Assembly: GCA_036852015.1 (NCBI GenBank)
Contig: JAANDG010000364.1
Span: forward strand, 1 to 64,000
Reading direction: 5' to 3'
From: Pelodera strongyloides
Taxonomy: Eukaryota > Nematoda > Chromadorea > Rhabditida > Rhabditidae
Length of the DNA stretch: 64,000 bases
Shown here: positions 1 to 13,662 of the stretch, in pieces
How the letters are laid out: every line of letters begins with the position of its first letter
Position numbering within the stretch: position 1 is the stretch's first letter
Notes under the pieces: generated by a model
Database searches by the model: none
The model's input: only the letters and a program-made list of their open reading frames with translations
What the model was told of the DNA's origin: nothing
Program-made: the position numbers and the translations under genes

Positions 1-38
1 TGTACAAGATAACACTGCAAAGGTAAAAACAAGCAAAC

Positions 39-3000
39 CTCTAGCTGCATCTACAGTGGCATATTGAGCCTGGGTGCTGGCCAGATTGGTCCTCAACTCG
101 GCATTCAATTTCTCGGCACTGTTCAATTGGGCACGCACATCTGCCAGCTGGGCCTTGGTCAGATCGTGCTCTCCACACAATCGAACCTGAAATTTTAACG
201 TAAGCTATAACTTGTTTACTTTATTCACTTCATAACAATTTTAAAACATCGGTAAAATGGCAGAAATAACCTTACATAACTCTAACATTCTAATCCGGAC
301 ATTTCCAACAAAACACGCAGAAAAGAACAGAATCAGGCAAAATTTAGCAAACAAACAAAAGCAAGCACTAGAGAAGAGTGAACGCAAAGTAGACTAGTAT
401 TCAGCTCGTACAAATGGCAACAAGGTAACAGTAATAGAGATAAACGCTAAAGTGTTCCCACCTCACCTCAAGGTAACAGTAATAGAGATAAACGCTAAAG
501 TGTTCCCACCTCACCTCAAGGTAACAGTAATAGAGATAAACGCTAAAGTGTTCCCACCTCACCTCAAGGTAACAGTAATAGAGATAAACGCTAAAGTGTT
601 CCCACCTCACCTCAAGGTAACAGTAATAGAGATAAACGCTAAAGTGTTCCCACCTCACCTCAAGTTAACAGTAATAGAGATAAACGCTAAAGTGTTCCCA
701 CCTCACCTCAAGGTAACAGTAATAGAGATAAACGCTAAAGTGTTCCCACCTCACCTCAAGGTAACAGTAATAGAGATAAACGCTAAAGTGTTCCCACCTC
801 ACCTCAAGGTAACAGTAATAGAGATAAACGCTAAAGTGTTCCCACCTCATTTGCGGCCATTTCCTTCCGCAGTCCCGCAACTTGATCCTTCAGAGTAGAA
901 TTGGAGATCGAGAGTTGATCACGCTCCAGTTCGGCATGCTCCATTTGTGATTGGAGTCTGTAAAGAAAATACATTTTGGTAAAAAAAATCTCCTGTTTGT
1001 ATTTTTTAGTACGCACAATTTTTATGGAATAAAGAGTTAATAATAAAAACGTTTGCATTTCTCACCACAAATACTAAGCTAAAGAAAACAGGATACGAAA
1101 CAAAACTACATACGGAATATGGACTACACAAAACAAGCAATCAAAGTAATGTAAAACCTGCAGGCTACCTGTTCAACTTCGACTCATCCGAATGCTGGAG
1201 TCTCATCTCAGCATCACGCAGAACTGATACCTGAAAGTGGAAAGATCAGTCAAATGTGGAACAACTCGAACAACTGGCAAAATGAAGTATATGAGTCTGG
1301 AAACTCCGGGTTCCTCAATTCGTGAGGTAAATGAGGTAGCGTCAAATAAAAAGAATAAAAGAACCCCAGAAACCTTACCAGTCTATCATTATTCCTCATG
1401 CTCTCTCTGAGTGCAGACAATTCGCCTTCAGTGCGCGACAATGAATTGCGGCACGATTGCAAATCTTCACCAAGTGTCCGGTTCTCGATGCTGTAACAAG
1501 ACAAGAAAGAGTGAAAATATTCAAACAATCAGAATTTCTCCATGAAGGCAAGTTAGAACAATATGTAAAACAAACAGCCCCTCGTGGTGACAGGAAACAA
1601 GAAAATACAAATAATTAAATTAATAATAATAACAATAATAAAATAACCCACAGAAGTGAAGAAATCTGTGACTGTTTCTCCATCAACGTCTGATTAGTGT
1701 TGGAAACACGCAAGTCGGCTTCTGTAACTTGCTTACGTGCCTGAAACAAATTTACGTTCGCAAGCAAATAATTACTACCAATAAATAATCAGCCAAAAAA
1801 TAAAGTTAATTCAAAAATCAGCAAACTACATACCTTTTCAAGATTTTCGCTCTGTTTCCTCATGGTAACAACAATCTTGTCGAGCTCCTAAAACACGTAC
1901 ATAAAGAGGTTCAATTTTCAAGAACTTGTTTCCGGAAGAGAGATTAATAAAAAAATCACTACTTTATTCACACATACAATCAGTCAGAAATCAAATACAA
2001 CATCAATCAAGTACATGGAACAAGTGCGGACGGTTTCTAGGGCCGGGCGTCGGGCCAATGGCAACAAAACAGTGAGGAATTGCTCATCAATAAAGAATTC
2101 CGAATTCCAACATGAATAAAGGGTCAACGTACACTCTTAGTCTCCGCCGCAACTTGTTGCTGCATGTCAAGGCTTGACTGGAGCCGTGTCTTTGTCTGCT
2201 CCAATTGACTATTGAGTGCCGTTTGGTGAGACAATCGGCTTTCCCAAATGCTGAAATAAAAGCCCTAGAATATCGGAAACACCCAACACTATCACATAGC
2301 ATAAAATAATTAAACCACTACAATGTAAATTGTAAATTTAGTTAATTCAACAAATTCAACTTGTACAAAAAAAGCGATAAACTCAAGAGAAATACAAAGT
2401 AAAGTCATACCCCTGCATTTTTGAATGCTCCTCGCGCACATTCTTGATGTGGTCTTCAAGGAGTGCATATTTGTTCTGAGAAGTCTCCAGCTCCGCCTAG
2501 ATGTTGAAAAGTTTAATTTATTCTTCAGCAGACCTAGGTTATCGAAAGAGCGCACAGATAAAAAACCTTGACAATGTGCACACACTTAAAAAAGATGTGA
2601 TGTTATATTCTTGGTTCCAACACATGACCGAATTGGGGCCAGACAAAGAGCAACAATTAAGGCCCAAGAAAAAACGAAAAGTACCTGTAGTCTGTCCACT
2701 TCCTTTCGAAGCTTGGCCGCTTCAGGGTCCAAACCGCCCTAAAATAGGTAAATGTATATGTCTTGATAAAAACTACACCAGCCACTGCTCTCGCCTCAGG
2801 TTCACAATGACTAATGATCATGGGCCTTCAGCTAAAAAGGAACAGTTACAGTTACAAAATAAGTTCAAGAAACGGAAACTGTGGCAAAATCGGCACTCGG
2901 CACGAAATAACTTACCCTTTCCACAATATCCTTGTAGCGGTCCCTCTGCTGTTCAATACTGTTCATCGCGGTGGTCAGTTTAGTCAACGACTGCTTCACA

Positions 3001-6000
3001 ACATCGAGTTCACGACGGGTCGACTGCAACTCATTACGGAGACGTTCTGCCCTGGAAACAAAAGAAGTGTACTCGAGGGACAGCTAGGCCCAAACACGTC
3101 CCTGATGTCATAAACCTCCCTATGTATGACTTCCAGAGTGACTGCCCGCATGATTCAAAAGTATCTATGCAAATAGCTGGAAAAGCACCTATACACACGT
3201 TCTCTATACTCGTTAGTACTACCGATACTCACTCTGCATTGTGGGCACTTTCAATTGCTCCATGGATCGACCTCTGCGCGTTCTCCAGTTCTAGTTGTAG
3301 TTGCACGTTACGCTGCTGTAGGCCGACGATACTTGTGAACATCTAAAATCGAGCGGATAAACAATCACACGTATATCCATTTTTACGAGACAATAATATA
3401 ATATTAACTATTAGCATTCTAAAACGTGCTGCAAACTTGCACACACAAAAACCGGCGCCAAGGATATAACAAATCATGAATATTGAATACCTACCTGTTG
3501 TTGTTCATCATGATCCAAAGGGGGTGAATCGGCACCGTGTGTTTCCGTTTCGTGTACAAAGAGTAGTTGTGCGGCCTGAACATGGAAAATGATCAGAAAT
3601 GCTAGTACCAACCCTTATATACAACACAAAATTTACACGGTAGCAAGGTTCCCGGATAATTTTTAATGGCTGACAACACACTGTCATTGTCATTTGTAGT
3701 ATCACATCCCTTTGAAGGCTGAATACCAACAGAAATCTTACATGTTGTTTGAGCTTCGTGTGTTCCCGCTGGAACTTCTCCAGTTCAATTTTGGTGAAGG
3801 CCAGTTCACGGGCGGCAGAATCTTTTTGTTGCGTCAGTGAACGGCTAAAGCGAATATATTAAATGACATATATTTTTTCCCAACATCCAGAAGACGATAA
3901 AATTGAAGCCCAAAAGAAATGAAGCTTATGAATGTGGTAGAAAACACTCTACAGCAAGAAGTCAACTCAATAACACAACACCTAAAGAAACCATCCTACC
4001 TTTCTTCACGAGCCTGATCCAACTGTGAATTCAGTTTGTCCACCGTGTCCAAAGCTTCTCTCAGTTGCTGTTTCTGACGATTGAGGTTCGGAGCATGTTC
4101 TGTAACGGGTAAAGTTTCGTTTGGTACATATTCATTAAAAAACACCAAGCAAGGGAGCAAATACATCGCCCAACAATAAGTATACATATAAATTTTCAAC
4201 AACGTAGTTTCAAAAGTTCCCAGTTCCCACCTTCGACGTCTCGTATGATGGCATGCAGATCCTCTTCCATAGACTTATTCAACAATTGCAATTGTTCCTT
4301 TTCGCCAAGTACACGAGCATATTCTCTGCAAAATTAGCAATATTTAAGTTATTCAAGTTATCTGAAATAAATACGCTGGTTATAATGCTTTATCTGTTTT
4401 ACGGTTCTAGAGCGGTCTTCTATGGTCCGGAAAATTAATACGTCAAATGCAATGAGAATTGGTCAACAAGTGAAGTGGCCAATCTCCAAATTTACCTGTA
4501 AAGTTGTGTGAGCGTCATTCCACTCTTCAGAAGTCGGCTTGTCTCAGCTGCAAGTGGGGCGATCTGGGCCATATCTTCGTCGGTCATCGGCACTACAACA
4601 ATCATATTGATATGAAAAATGAAAACACCACCTAGGTGCTTTATGTATACGTAATACGCTCTCTACATTATACACAGGTGTGTAATCATAAAAAAAGGAA
4701 CATTCAAATCTTCGCCACCATATTACCATGTCGAAAAGATTAATTAGATTAACCTACATTTGTGAGCATTCTTCAGTGCATCGTTTGCCTTTTCCAATTC
4801 ATCCTCGAGGTCAAGAATCTTCGATTCTATAAAAAACGATATCCAGAATTAAATGGTTTGTTCATGAGAACGAGAAACACAACAGTACTTACAATCGTCA
4901 ATGACAGCAAATAAGGCACGTAGAAAAACATGTGTATCCCACATATAAAAAATAGTAATTTCACCAAAATGAAGAGTAAAACAATGGCACCCGATAATAA
5001 TTTAACAACAATCTCCCCACCTTTTTCCTTCATTTCCTTCTCCAGTTCCTCTTCCTTAACGGACATTTCCTTATGCAAAGTCATCATTTGCTCTTCAGCT
5101 TCACGAACCGACTTTTGCATTTGGCTGGAGGTCAGGCTGCAACATTTAACTTACAAAAACATGAACATTTACTAGTGCATCTGATGTGAACAAGATTACC
5201 AGGAATACAGCGAATGATCGATAAAACGTGCAAAAAACATTAGCATTATAGAATGGCAGCAACAAACCTGCTTTCTTTGAGCAATCTGTTTGCCTCTTGA
5301 AGTTCTTCCCTAAGTTGGTGAGCAATTTGTTCGCGAACAAGCAGCTCACTTTCGGCAGATTCAACGTCACGTTGTTTCTGCTCCATTTCCTGAACAAAAA
5401 AGTTACACCAATGAAAACTGAAAACTTGTTTTTTTTTTCATTTTTTACTGATCGCCAAATCACGTTACAATATTGGATATGGATGGGACTAGTGTGGGAC
5501 AAAAACAACCAAAAACGCAACTGAGTTTTCACACACGTAGGCGCGTGAAGAAAGCACAAACCTTAGTGAAGAAAGCAATTTTTTCCTTCAATTCGTCCTT
5601 TGATCGTGAAATTGAAGCTTCTAATTCAGTCACCTGAATATAATAAAAATATTTTAGACACAACTGAAAAACTAAACAAAAACTACATATACACATACAC
5701 ATCTACACAGATGTAATGAACTAGTACGTAAAAGGTACAATTTGCATAATGAAACTAATGTTTTACCTTATCAACTAATTCCGCGTTTTCCTCCATTACA
5801 CGACTCTTCTCGTTCTGCCACGATACTTCCTTTTTGCTCTGAAAATTATCCAAAAATTATTCCGACAAAACAATTTAACTATTAATATGAAAGACGAGTT
5901 GACTAATAGACAGTATAGACAAAAGTTCTCACTATTTTCTGTAACAAGCTACCAATAACCACGTTGACCACTTTTCAACTGGCTCCAAATACTTGTGTGT

Positions 6001-8405
6001 TTCTTTATGGCCGAGTAAAATCACGTTCAATTCTCTTTTAAAACATGAGGAACACATAGCCAAAGATCGGTCAGACCCCAGTCAAATCAGTAATGATCAA
6101 TAAATTTTGCTTCAATAATACAAAAAATACCATTTCAATTCGGAGCTCGCTGATCTTGCAATCTCTATCGGCAATCTCTCTCATCAACCACTTCTTTCCA
6201 TCGGCGAAGAGGGCCTTCTCGTCACGGGCACGGTGCAATTCGTACTAAAAAAACAAGCAGTATTTAGTATGTTTTTGAACACAAGTAATATTTAACTAAC
6301 AACAAAGTATGGAACTGATATTCAGGTAAGATTTTTTTACTGTTATAACAACGTTTACCGTCAGTGAATGTCGCTCTTGCTCCCACAATTTCTTATCCGA
6401 TAGAGCTTCGGATTTTTCTTGCAATGCCTCCTTGATTTTCCCTTTGAGCGCCACATTTTCAGCTGAAATATAATTGTAATCAAACCAATGGTCCAATCTA
6501 AATGATTGGAAAGTTAAACCAAAAATTATAACAATCAAAAGACGAGTTTGCACAAAAAGCACATTCTGCAGCGTATGCATTTGTTACAAGCTACCAATGA
6601 CCGCGTTGTTCACTTTTGTCAACAGGCCCCTATTACTTGTATTCAATTTGCGGCCGAGTAAAATCATGTTCAATCTCTTCTAAAACATGAGGAACACTCT
6701 GCCAAGATGTGAAGTGATATCAAACATCAGATAAGGAAGGACACGGCACGGCGCCAAACATATAACACACCATTCAGATTGTGTCGTTCCTTGGTGATGT
6801 TCCGTATAATTCCATCCCTTTCTTCCTTTTCCTTCTTGTACTTTTCAGCACGCTCTTCTGCTTGGGTCTGCAATCACTTACTTACAAACAAGGATCTTTG
6901 GCACAATAAAGTTGACAAAAAAGTTCACGAAGGCCAAAATAACACTTTATATTTCACAAGTAGTTAAAAGCCCCAGCAATGGAAATTCAATTGAATCGAT
7001 GCTCATTCATACATTCATTTGCACCCACGACGTGTACATCTTGGTTTACGTCCATTCAATTCGTCCACTGAAAGGGACAGACAAGAAATACAATTTTTTT
7101 AGAAGCTTACCTTCTTGAGAGACAAATCATCGCGAGAAGCTTCTAACATTCGGTACAATCGAATACGCTCGTTCAATTCTCCAGCTAAACAGAATTCCAT
7201 TAAACCGGATAACTGAACAAAGGTGGAAGTAATATAAGTATGACCAGTTAGAAATTTAGAAAACAGTGTGAAAAAAGGTCTTATGTGTTTTGCTCAAGAA
7301 ACTCACCGTTACTCTGAACTTGTGCCTGCAATTGTGTATTTTGTGTGGCAACATCGGTGTACTGTCTCTTTATGTCCGTCAGTTCTTCGTTCACAATAAA
7401 ATACTGGCGCTCTGAAATTAGAAAATTAGGGCGACTTAATTGCTGACCGTTTATATGGACAATAAGGGTAGATGGAACGAGTATTATTCGCATAACGCTA
7501 AAAACCGTATGATTATTTCGTTACTCACCAAGGTTGGCCTTTTCTTCTGCCAAACGATTCACAGTTTGAGAGACGGCGGGATCTGCATGATCCTCCATAT
7601 TTGGAGCAATGACAGGTTCGGCCAAATCTGCCTCCATCGGCTGTGAGTCAGACGACGACATCTGCTCAAGTTGTTCTACAGAGGTTCCTAAAATATATCA
7701 ATTTAATCACAGGTATAAAAGGCATCCGGAAAAGTTAAAATTCCTCTTTTGATTTAGCCGCAACTAATCATCCAAACTCTTGCACGAGCACCTTACCTAA
7801 GAAAATGGCATTTCCACCAGATGTTTAAACTTAAAGGTTAAAGCTGGGACTAAATGTCCAATTTTGGTGGAAGGGTACGAAAATTTTCCCCACTTGTTGA
7901 CCTCAGGCGCCTACACAGCGAGTGCCAACAAAATACAGAAATTTAATACGGAAAAAGAGCGGTACCTTGTCCAAACGCCTGGGGCTGAGGCTGCGAATCA
8001 TCCGGTAGCACACAAACTTTCGAGTCGGAAGCAGAGGCCACTGCAATTTGTAACTTAATAATGCACATGATAAATATCGTAAAATACAAAAAAAATCACA
8101 AAGGTAAGTAATGAATGGACGCTCGATATCGAGCGAGTGAGTCCGTTACAAAGCTTCGACTGTATGTCGTACTATCATAATTTGGTGCTACTACACCCAT
8201 AATTTCTCTCCATACAAGTGAGAACATTCACTGATAGTTTTACGCACAATGGAGTATAAGCCTGTCTGTGTGTGAAAAATTCGATTATACAAGTGTTATT
8301 CTGGCCCGAAAGAAACAAACTTGGAATTGGTTCAACGGGCACAACTCCCGGAGTGTCCTGCGCATCGTCGCTACTGAGCAGTTCTGCCTTCTGCTCAGCA
8401 GACAT
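39..8405 (-). CDS. npp-21: Nucleoporin TPR/Megator (NPP-21-like), 5' part
   Basis: TPR is the long coiled-coil filament protein of the nuclear-pore basket, acting in mRNA export, checkpoint signalling and chromatin organisation at the pore. The start is ATG at 8405-8403 (MSAEQKAELL). Twenty-nine exons keep phase across every junction and give about 940 aa; the rest lies beyond base 1. Exon ends, 5' to 3', are 8405-8321, 8040-7966, 7687-7529, 7411-7307, 7184-7111, 6867-6771, 6462-6359, 6244-6131, 5838-5767, 5633-5562, 5389-5268, 5136-5021, 4826-4758, 4592-4496, 4325-4231, 4099-4000, 3844-3742, 3575-3495, 3342-3233, 3051-2916, 2738-2685, 2496-2411, 2250-2133, 1887-1834, 1740-1652, 1490-1379, 1230-1169, 957-846 and 186-39. 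The protein is almost entirely heptad-rich coiled coil. Diagnostic stretches are MAQIAPLAAE then MTLTQLY (4592-4496), HAPNLNRQKQQLREA (4099-4000) and IVGLQQRNVQLQLELE (3342-3233). They match, in order, the vertebrate TPR segments MSPTAAAVAK, KLTELYNAY, KAPILKRQREEYERA and IEELQQQNQRLL. The symbol is by homology to the C. elegans TPR orthologue. Confidence 0.9.
424..849. repeat. 48-bp minisatellite, nine copies, within a TPR intron
   Basis: Head-to-tail units start at 424, 472, 520, 568, 616, 664, 712, 760 and 808. They are identical except for one G-to-T change near the start of the sixth copy; the ninth stops about six bases short and runs into the exon at 957-846. On the minus (coding) strand each unit contains GAGGTGAGGTGGGAACACTT. 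The real splice donor of the flanking exon is GAG|GTGGGAACACTT at 848-834, so the array is a multiplication of that donor. Because 48 is divisible by three, the array is open in frames on both strands, which explains the repetitive translations; these are not genes. Confidence 0.95.
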
Positions 8406-11400
8406 GGTTGAAAGGACCTGAAATATAAGAACTAGATCCACAAGAGCTGATCGATTAGACATGAGCTTGTTAATGAAAACAAACGACATACATCCAAATG
8501 ATGATTGCGGCACCCCGCGTCTATTTCGAAAGTGGGTCTTTGGGCATGTGCATAAATGAAAGGTATTAAAATGGCTCCGAAACGGCCGATAAGGACAACA
8601 TCTAGATAAGAACAATATCCAACAAGAAGCAAGTGGAGAAGTAAGCACACAAACAAATAAAGTCATTACACCCCCCAACAACGCCGGCGCGGGCGGCATC
8701 GAACGAAAAAAAAGTGTTTCATACATCTTTACAATTTTGATTGTATCTCTGTGCTCTCCACAAAACATGTGCTATCTCCTTTCAACATTTTTCGTCCCAA
8801 ACAGATACACACAGTAAGCGGGAAATTTAAATTGCGTTACTGTAACGATAAATTTTGTATATATCTCTAAGTCGCTTTCTGCTCCATGCTCTCTTGAGAC
8901 GTATAACCGCCTGGTACCTCCGAGCTCTTCAATGCAATTTAGCGGCAAAACTCGTGACGTCCTGCGAAATTTGCGAAACCTTTTTCATTTCGATGTGGAT
9001 CCGAAATTTTTTGCATATTATATTGTTGTAGTATTGTTGTCATGAATGTAGGTTCCAGTCAAATAGAGCACTCGAAAGATGTATTCTATGTCTTTTTCAC
9101 GTTTTCTGTTATTAGGATTGTCGCATATTTTGATTTTTAACTCATATGGGTTGAACAACAAAGATTTTATTTCTTGCTCTTTTGTTGTAAAAGAGTACAA
9201 AGGGTCTTTTTTCTCACCTAACTTTCGCTTCACGCAGCAGACCCAGCCCTTTTTGGTTCTATTACTCGTTTTTTTTCGATTGACGTTTCGTTGTTATCAG
9301 TATCAGCCTTAGATATTTATTGTTAAACATGAGCGGTTTGTTCCAGGCTTATTTGCTTTCCTGCTGGATTTATGGTGCTTCGTGCCCTTATCTGTTTTCC
9401 TTGTTCCTTTTATTCTGTCTTCTCTTTTTTTCTCATTTCTCTAGCCGCTTGACGTAGAATTACAATGCAAGTCATGAGTCCGATCACACGACTTGTCTAC
9501 CCACTAAATGCATATAACTGTAGCTGTATTTGTTTGCTATGCCACAATGTTGAAATTATGGTCTCAATTACTAATTGCTTACTCGTGCTTTGCGTTGTCG
9601 GGCGTCCATAAATCAGTGCGCAAAATTACGCACCAACCATTATTCCCGGATGCGATTTCCAGCTTGTAAAACGAGTATTAATTAACTTTACTGATACTTT
9701 ACCTTTGGTCACTCAACTGAGCGAGCGTCCATCTCTATTACACATTTCACGCGAAATTTACACCCAGTAGATTGTATTATTCAGTTTACTAAAGATATTT
9801 TATCCCGCGTTCAAAAGTCATATTTAGTTTAGGGCGCATTCGAAATGGACATTTTCCGGAAAAGGAAAGATTTAGTTCGACATGGACCACCGGAAAAATG
9901 CAATTGGCTAGGCATAAAAATACAAATGATCGATTGATTGTAGTTTCGGCTCCGGTACATCGCATTTTTATTTCGGTGTCCACCTCGAACGACTTTTTTT
10001 TTCTTTCTTTTCCGGAAATTGCCCTTACAGCATTACAGTAGTCTGATTACTCATCCGCCAGTCCGGCATTATATTGTATATGGGAGTCGCATTATCATTC
10101 CCTGGTTCATTACGCACTTTTCATTGAAAGACAAATCAACTTAACCGTCTTTTAAGCTGAAAAGCTAAACTTTATGCTGACCTGTCTGTTATAAGAATTT
10201 TTAAATCTGCTGATTTCTGAGAAATTTCTATTCGTTTCATATTGTGGGGTCATCTTCGGACTGCAGCTGATTAGCCCTTTCAACGAAAGTTGTGTACCTT
10301 TAGATCTGTTTTCCCAACGAAACGAAAGCACTATAAACACCTGAAACTACAAACAAACGTCCATGTACAACGGCGCTAAAAAAGTTTTCATCACTGCTCG
10401 AAATCCATTCGGCTTTTCAATCCATCGATTAATCGAGCACGATTATGTCATACTCTCTTTTTAATCATTTTCGACTGAAAAATAATGACTGTGTTTTTGT
10501 TTACGTAAAACATTTTTTTTGTTTTTGATTTGCCTTGCAGTGATTCAACTTTTTGCTTCGGTTTTTTATTTGTATCACTGTTACCGTTAATTTCATCTGA
10601 AAAGCCTTTATATTGCTCAACAGCTCCACGATGAATAATATTATTGTGTAAAGATCATTCTTGATTCTTTGTTTGTCGTTGACATACATATTTGTCCTTC
10701 ATGTAGTAGTAGTGTACTCTTGCGAAACTCCTATTTAAGCAAATTTCAAAAAAAGTACCATTCTACCACATAAAATAGTGTCTACTCGAACTATTGCGCG
10801 TTATATCAGAGGCCATAGAACAGAAATACAGATATACTAATTTACGTAATTAGTAATTGCATAAAAATCGATATGCAGTTTTTGTAAATGACTCACTATT
10901 TGTTGCACTCGGAAACAGGAACATTGATATGCTGTGTTTTTGTTCCATTTGTAGAGATAGTCCCAACAAACAACCATAAAATACCGAAACGGTGCGTCAT
11001 TAGATAATATCGTTCCAAACATTTGTATTGTCAGTTATAGTATAGTTTTGAAATCACAGTAAATTCTCCCTGTCCTCCCTCTCCCTGTTTTATGCTCCTA
11101 TGATTTGCAATCGCCTTCTTGTTTCTTGTTCTTCAATTCTAATCTAATTTATGCTTCTCCTTCTCGTGATATTGTTATGGTTTATGCTATTTTGAAATTG
11201 AACTAACGTTTACTTTACTTTACATTATGACTTGCTCGCTTGCCCCTTTTCTGCTACATATTCTGATCTTGTTTTTGCTGAATGGTATTCATTTTCAATT
11301 TTCATTGTTTATATTTTGTGGGCTTACATTACACAGTACATGCACGTTGTGCCCATGTGATGTTCTGGCTGGAGGTCGGGTTTCATTAATGTTGACTAAC

Positions 11401-11517
11401 TATTTATTTGGATTTTGATCCTTTCATAAATGGAATTTGTCACGATTTTTATTGGTGCTTTGCACGTACAGATACGCAATGTTTGTATTTATTATAATTG
11501 ATTAATTATTTTTCCAG
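8406..11517. other. Intergenic region between divergent genes
   Basis: About 3.1 kb between the TPR start codon and the first recognised exon of the plus-strand gene at 11518. It is AT-rich and holds only short ORFs without plausible splice context. It must contain the TPR promoter and the missing 5' exons of the next gene. One possible first exon begins at the ATG at 11227, whose first 25 codons are strongly hydrophobic, but its phase does not join cleanly to 11518. A dispersed-repeat copy with GCGCAAAATTACGC lies near 9618. Confidence 0.4.
9600..9670. repeat. Dispersed GCGTAAAATTACGC repeat, copy 1
   Basis: Contains CATAAATCAGTGCGCAAAAT followed by TACGCACCAACCATTATTCC and CGGATGCG. It shares the order ATAAATC, GCGnAAAATTACGC, ACCAACCAT and CGGA with copies at about 17589, 41938 and 60112. 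Probably a degenerate short non-autonomous transposon; boundaries are approximate. Confidence 0.5.
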
Positions 11518-13236
11518 ACGCAAAATTGAGCCAACGGCCTTACCGTGGGTGAATTTCGAACCCCTCGCGGGTCTCGATTGGTGGAGAACATGGTTGGAAC
11601 CATACAATGGCACTTTGCATGGAAATAGGTTACTCCCTTTCTTTGTCTGTGTATATTTAAAGCTATCGGTTTTGATGACTGTTGGTTTTTGTTCACTGAT
11701 GACAGTTGTTCTCTTTATTAGTCTTGAAAACAGCTAAATTAGCCTAGCTATTTTGAACCAGAGAATGAGGATTGGTCATATTGGTCATATTGCAAATTTT
11801 AGCCTAGAGAGTCGATTGATTCTTCTTCACTCCACAGCCAAAACAAATGTATTGTATACGAAAAAACGACGCAAAAAGCAAAAAATCAATTTTCAGATCG
11901 ATTGACGTATTATGCGCCAATTGTGTTACGCAAAAGGATGTAATAGCGTGTGTGAGGTCAGTTTTCTCTTTGAATGTACCTATTATATATAGTCCTTTAC
12001 TGGTACACATCATACGCGTATCTATGTTTATAGTTTATTGGTTGATTTGTCAGATATTTTTGCGGTATGTAATGTACTCATCCCATCACAGTTCTAAGTA
12101 CCGTATCTCAACTCCCAACACTCGGGAGTTGAGATACGTGTATGTCCGTGGGTGTTCCCATCGAGGTCTTTGAACCCTCTTTGATTCATTAGTTTTCTGG
12201 ATGCAGCTGGTATCCTGCAAAAGATTCGGGCTAATTTATTGCCGTGTATCCAAAATGCACGCACACAACGGTATAGCCGAACAGCAAGTCAGTTGCCAGT
12301 TTCTCTAGTTTGCCAAAGAAATGCGTCCAAGATTTGCACATGTGCAGTTGATGTCAAAACCATAACATAGATACGTAGGATGAGTGGTATATATCTCCAG
12401 CGCTATCGATGAGGTTTTGGACAGGAACGGTAACTCTACTTTGTTTTTGACGACTTATTACATTTTAATAATTCCCATTTTAGAACGGGATGTGTTTCCC
12501 TCTTGGCTGGTATCTCGACATTGGTCGCAGTGAGGAGAGTGGGTGAGATCTACCGAGCACACCAGTCACCACTTCAGATGTTACTCTATCTCGTAGTCGT
12601 CGTACACTGTATTGCCGGGTAAGTATTATTAATTATTACATACTTGATGTTTTATAGTTTTATTTATGTTATGTTAATTGTTATTGTTGATAGTTGATTG
12701 TGTGTTCTTTGCTCAGTAATTCTTCAGTTCCAGTTGCTTGTCCTTCTGTGGCTGTGAATTGTATTAGAACGGGAAATTAGTATTTTGAATGTGCTAATTG
12801 CTTGTGAAATGTATGTAAACGCCGATTGTTTCGTACGTACTTGTCTGTTGTTCAGACAAGAGACTATATATTTGTTCCAGATATTTGAGCTGTTGGATAT
12901 TGGATATTGCGGTGTAACCTTTCGGTCATTTCCAACATGTGTATTTCGATACACAATTTGAAATCCTTCTTTGTCGCTGTCGTTCCGATATGTGTAATGC
13001 TTCATCATCGTTGTTTTCACGCCATCACCATGTGACTTTACGCCACACGAAATGATTATACTGTGGAAGTAGCAGGTGTTTTATCCTCCTTCCGGTCCTT
13101 TTTCTCTTTGCATCTCGGTTATCCTTTCGGTATCTCTTCAGGTGGGTTTCTCTTCCACCTCCACTTCTACAGTACCTATCGTCTCTGTCACTATGTGTCT
13201 CTCCATATCACGAAGTCTAGAGTCATCGCTGTCTAG
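11518..13236 (+). CDS. Membrane-protein fragment, unrecognised, incomplete model
   Basis: Two exons are well supported: 11518-11628 (after TTTTCCAG) and 12484-12618 (before GTAAGT). They join in phase to give ...LPWVNFEPLAGLDWWRTW...YNGTLHGNRTGCVSLLAGIS..., with two potential N-glycosylation sites (NGT, NRT) and two hydrophobic stretches, LLAGISTLVAV and LLYLVVVVHCIAG. A phase-compatible third exon at about 12853-12910 would feed a final exon from about 13142 reading GFLFHLHFYSTYRLCHY and stopping at TAG 13234-13236. That second half is an inference. The 5' end was not found (the first exon enters in phase 2). It lies 430 bp upstream of the gene at 13663 on the same strand. In-frame stops sit directly before that gene's ATG, so the two look separate, although an operon-like pair is possible. 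Confidence 0.45.
12102..12138. repeat. Perfect 15-bp inverted repeat (hairpin)
   Basis: CGTATCTCAACTCCC (12102-12116) and its exact reverse complement GGGAGTTGAGATACG (12124-12138) are separated by a 7-base loop, AACACTC. It lies in the long intron between the exons ending at 11628 and beginning at 12484. It could be a fold-back element remnant or an RNA hairpin; nothing else identifies it. Confidence 0.85.
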
Positions 13237-13662
13237 GTGCTCTCTTATCCGTTGCGATTTCGGATCAACAACCTATGTTTTTATCGGGCGTTCGTGCAAA
13301 CAGAACTCATCAAAGGTAACCCGGGGCTCCTTGTGAGCGTGAGCTTTTCGAGTGCTCAATTTGAAGGTGTGCCCGCTTCTTTGTCAAAACTTCTGCTGAT
13401 TCATCCGATTCATCGTGATCGGATTGTGATCCTATATTAATTTTATTGGACAACACCGGACTATTCCGCAACACAATTCTTTACTTATTTGTGGATCGAT
13501 ACCACTCAGTGATTTAATAGCTGTTTTGTTTTGAACCTGTTGTTGAAGAAGAATCTGTTATCTACTGAATACTCGGGTTTTCGGCAATTTCTGTTGTGCA
13601 CGCGGAAGAGCGCTACCGGTATCTCGGATTTTTTTCCTGTCGAACTTCAAAACTGATAAACC

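Noticed and set aside
424..898. Repetitive open frames (VFPPHLK... and RWEHFSV...) on both strands; possible repeat protein or CRISPR-like array
   Set aside because: They are translations of the 48-bp minisatellite, which has no spacers and no start context; the unit length is simply a multiple of three.
8175..8768. 197-codon minus-strand ORF covering the TPR start
   Set aside because: Only MSAEQKAELL through PVEPIP is exon; the upstream part reads through the 5' flank and the downstream part through a GTTTGT intron.
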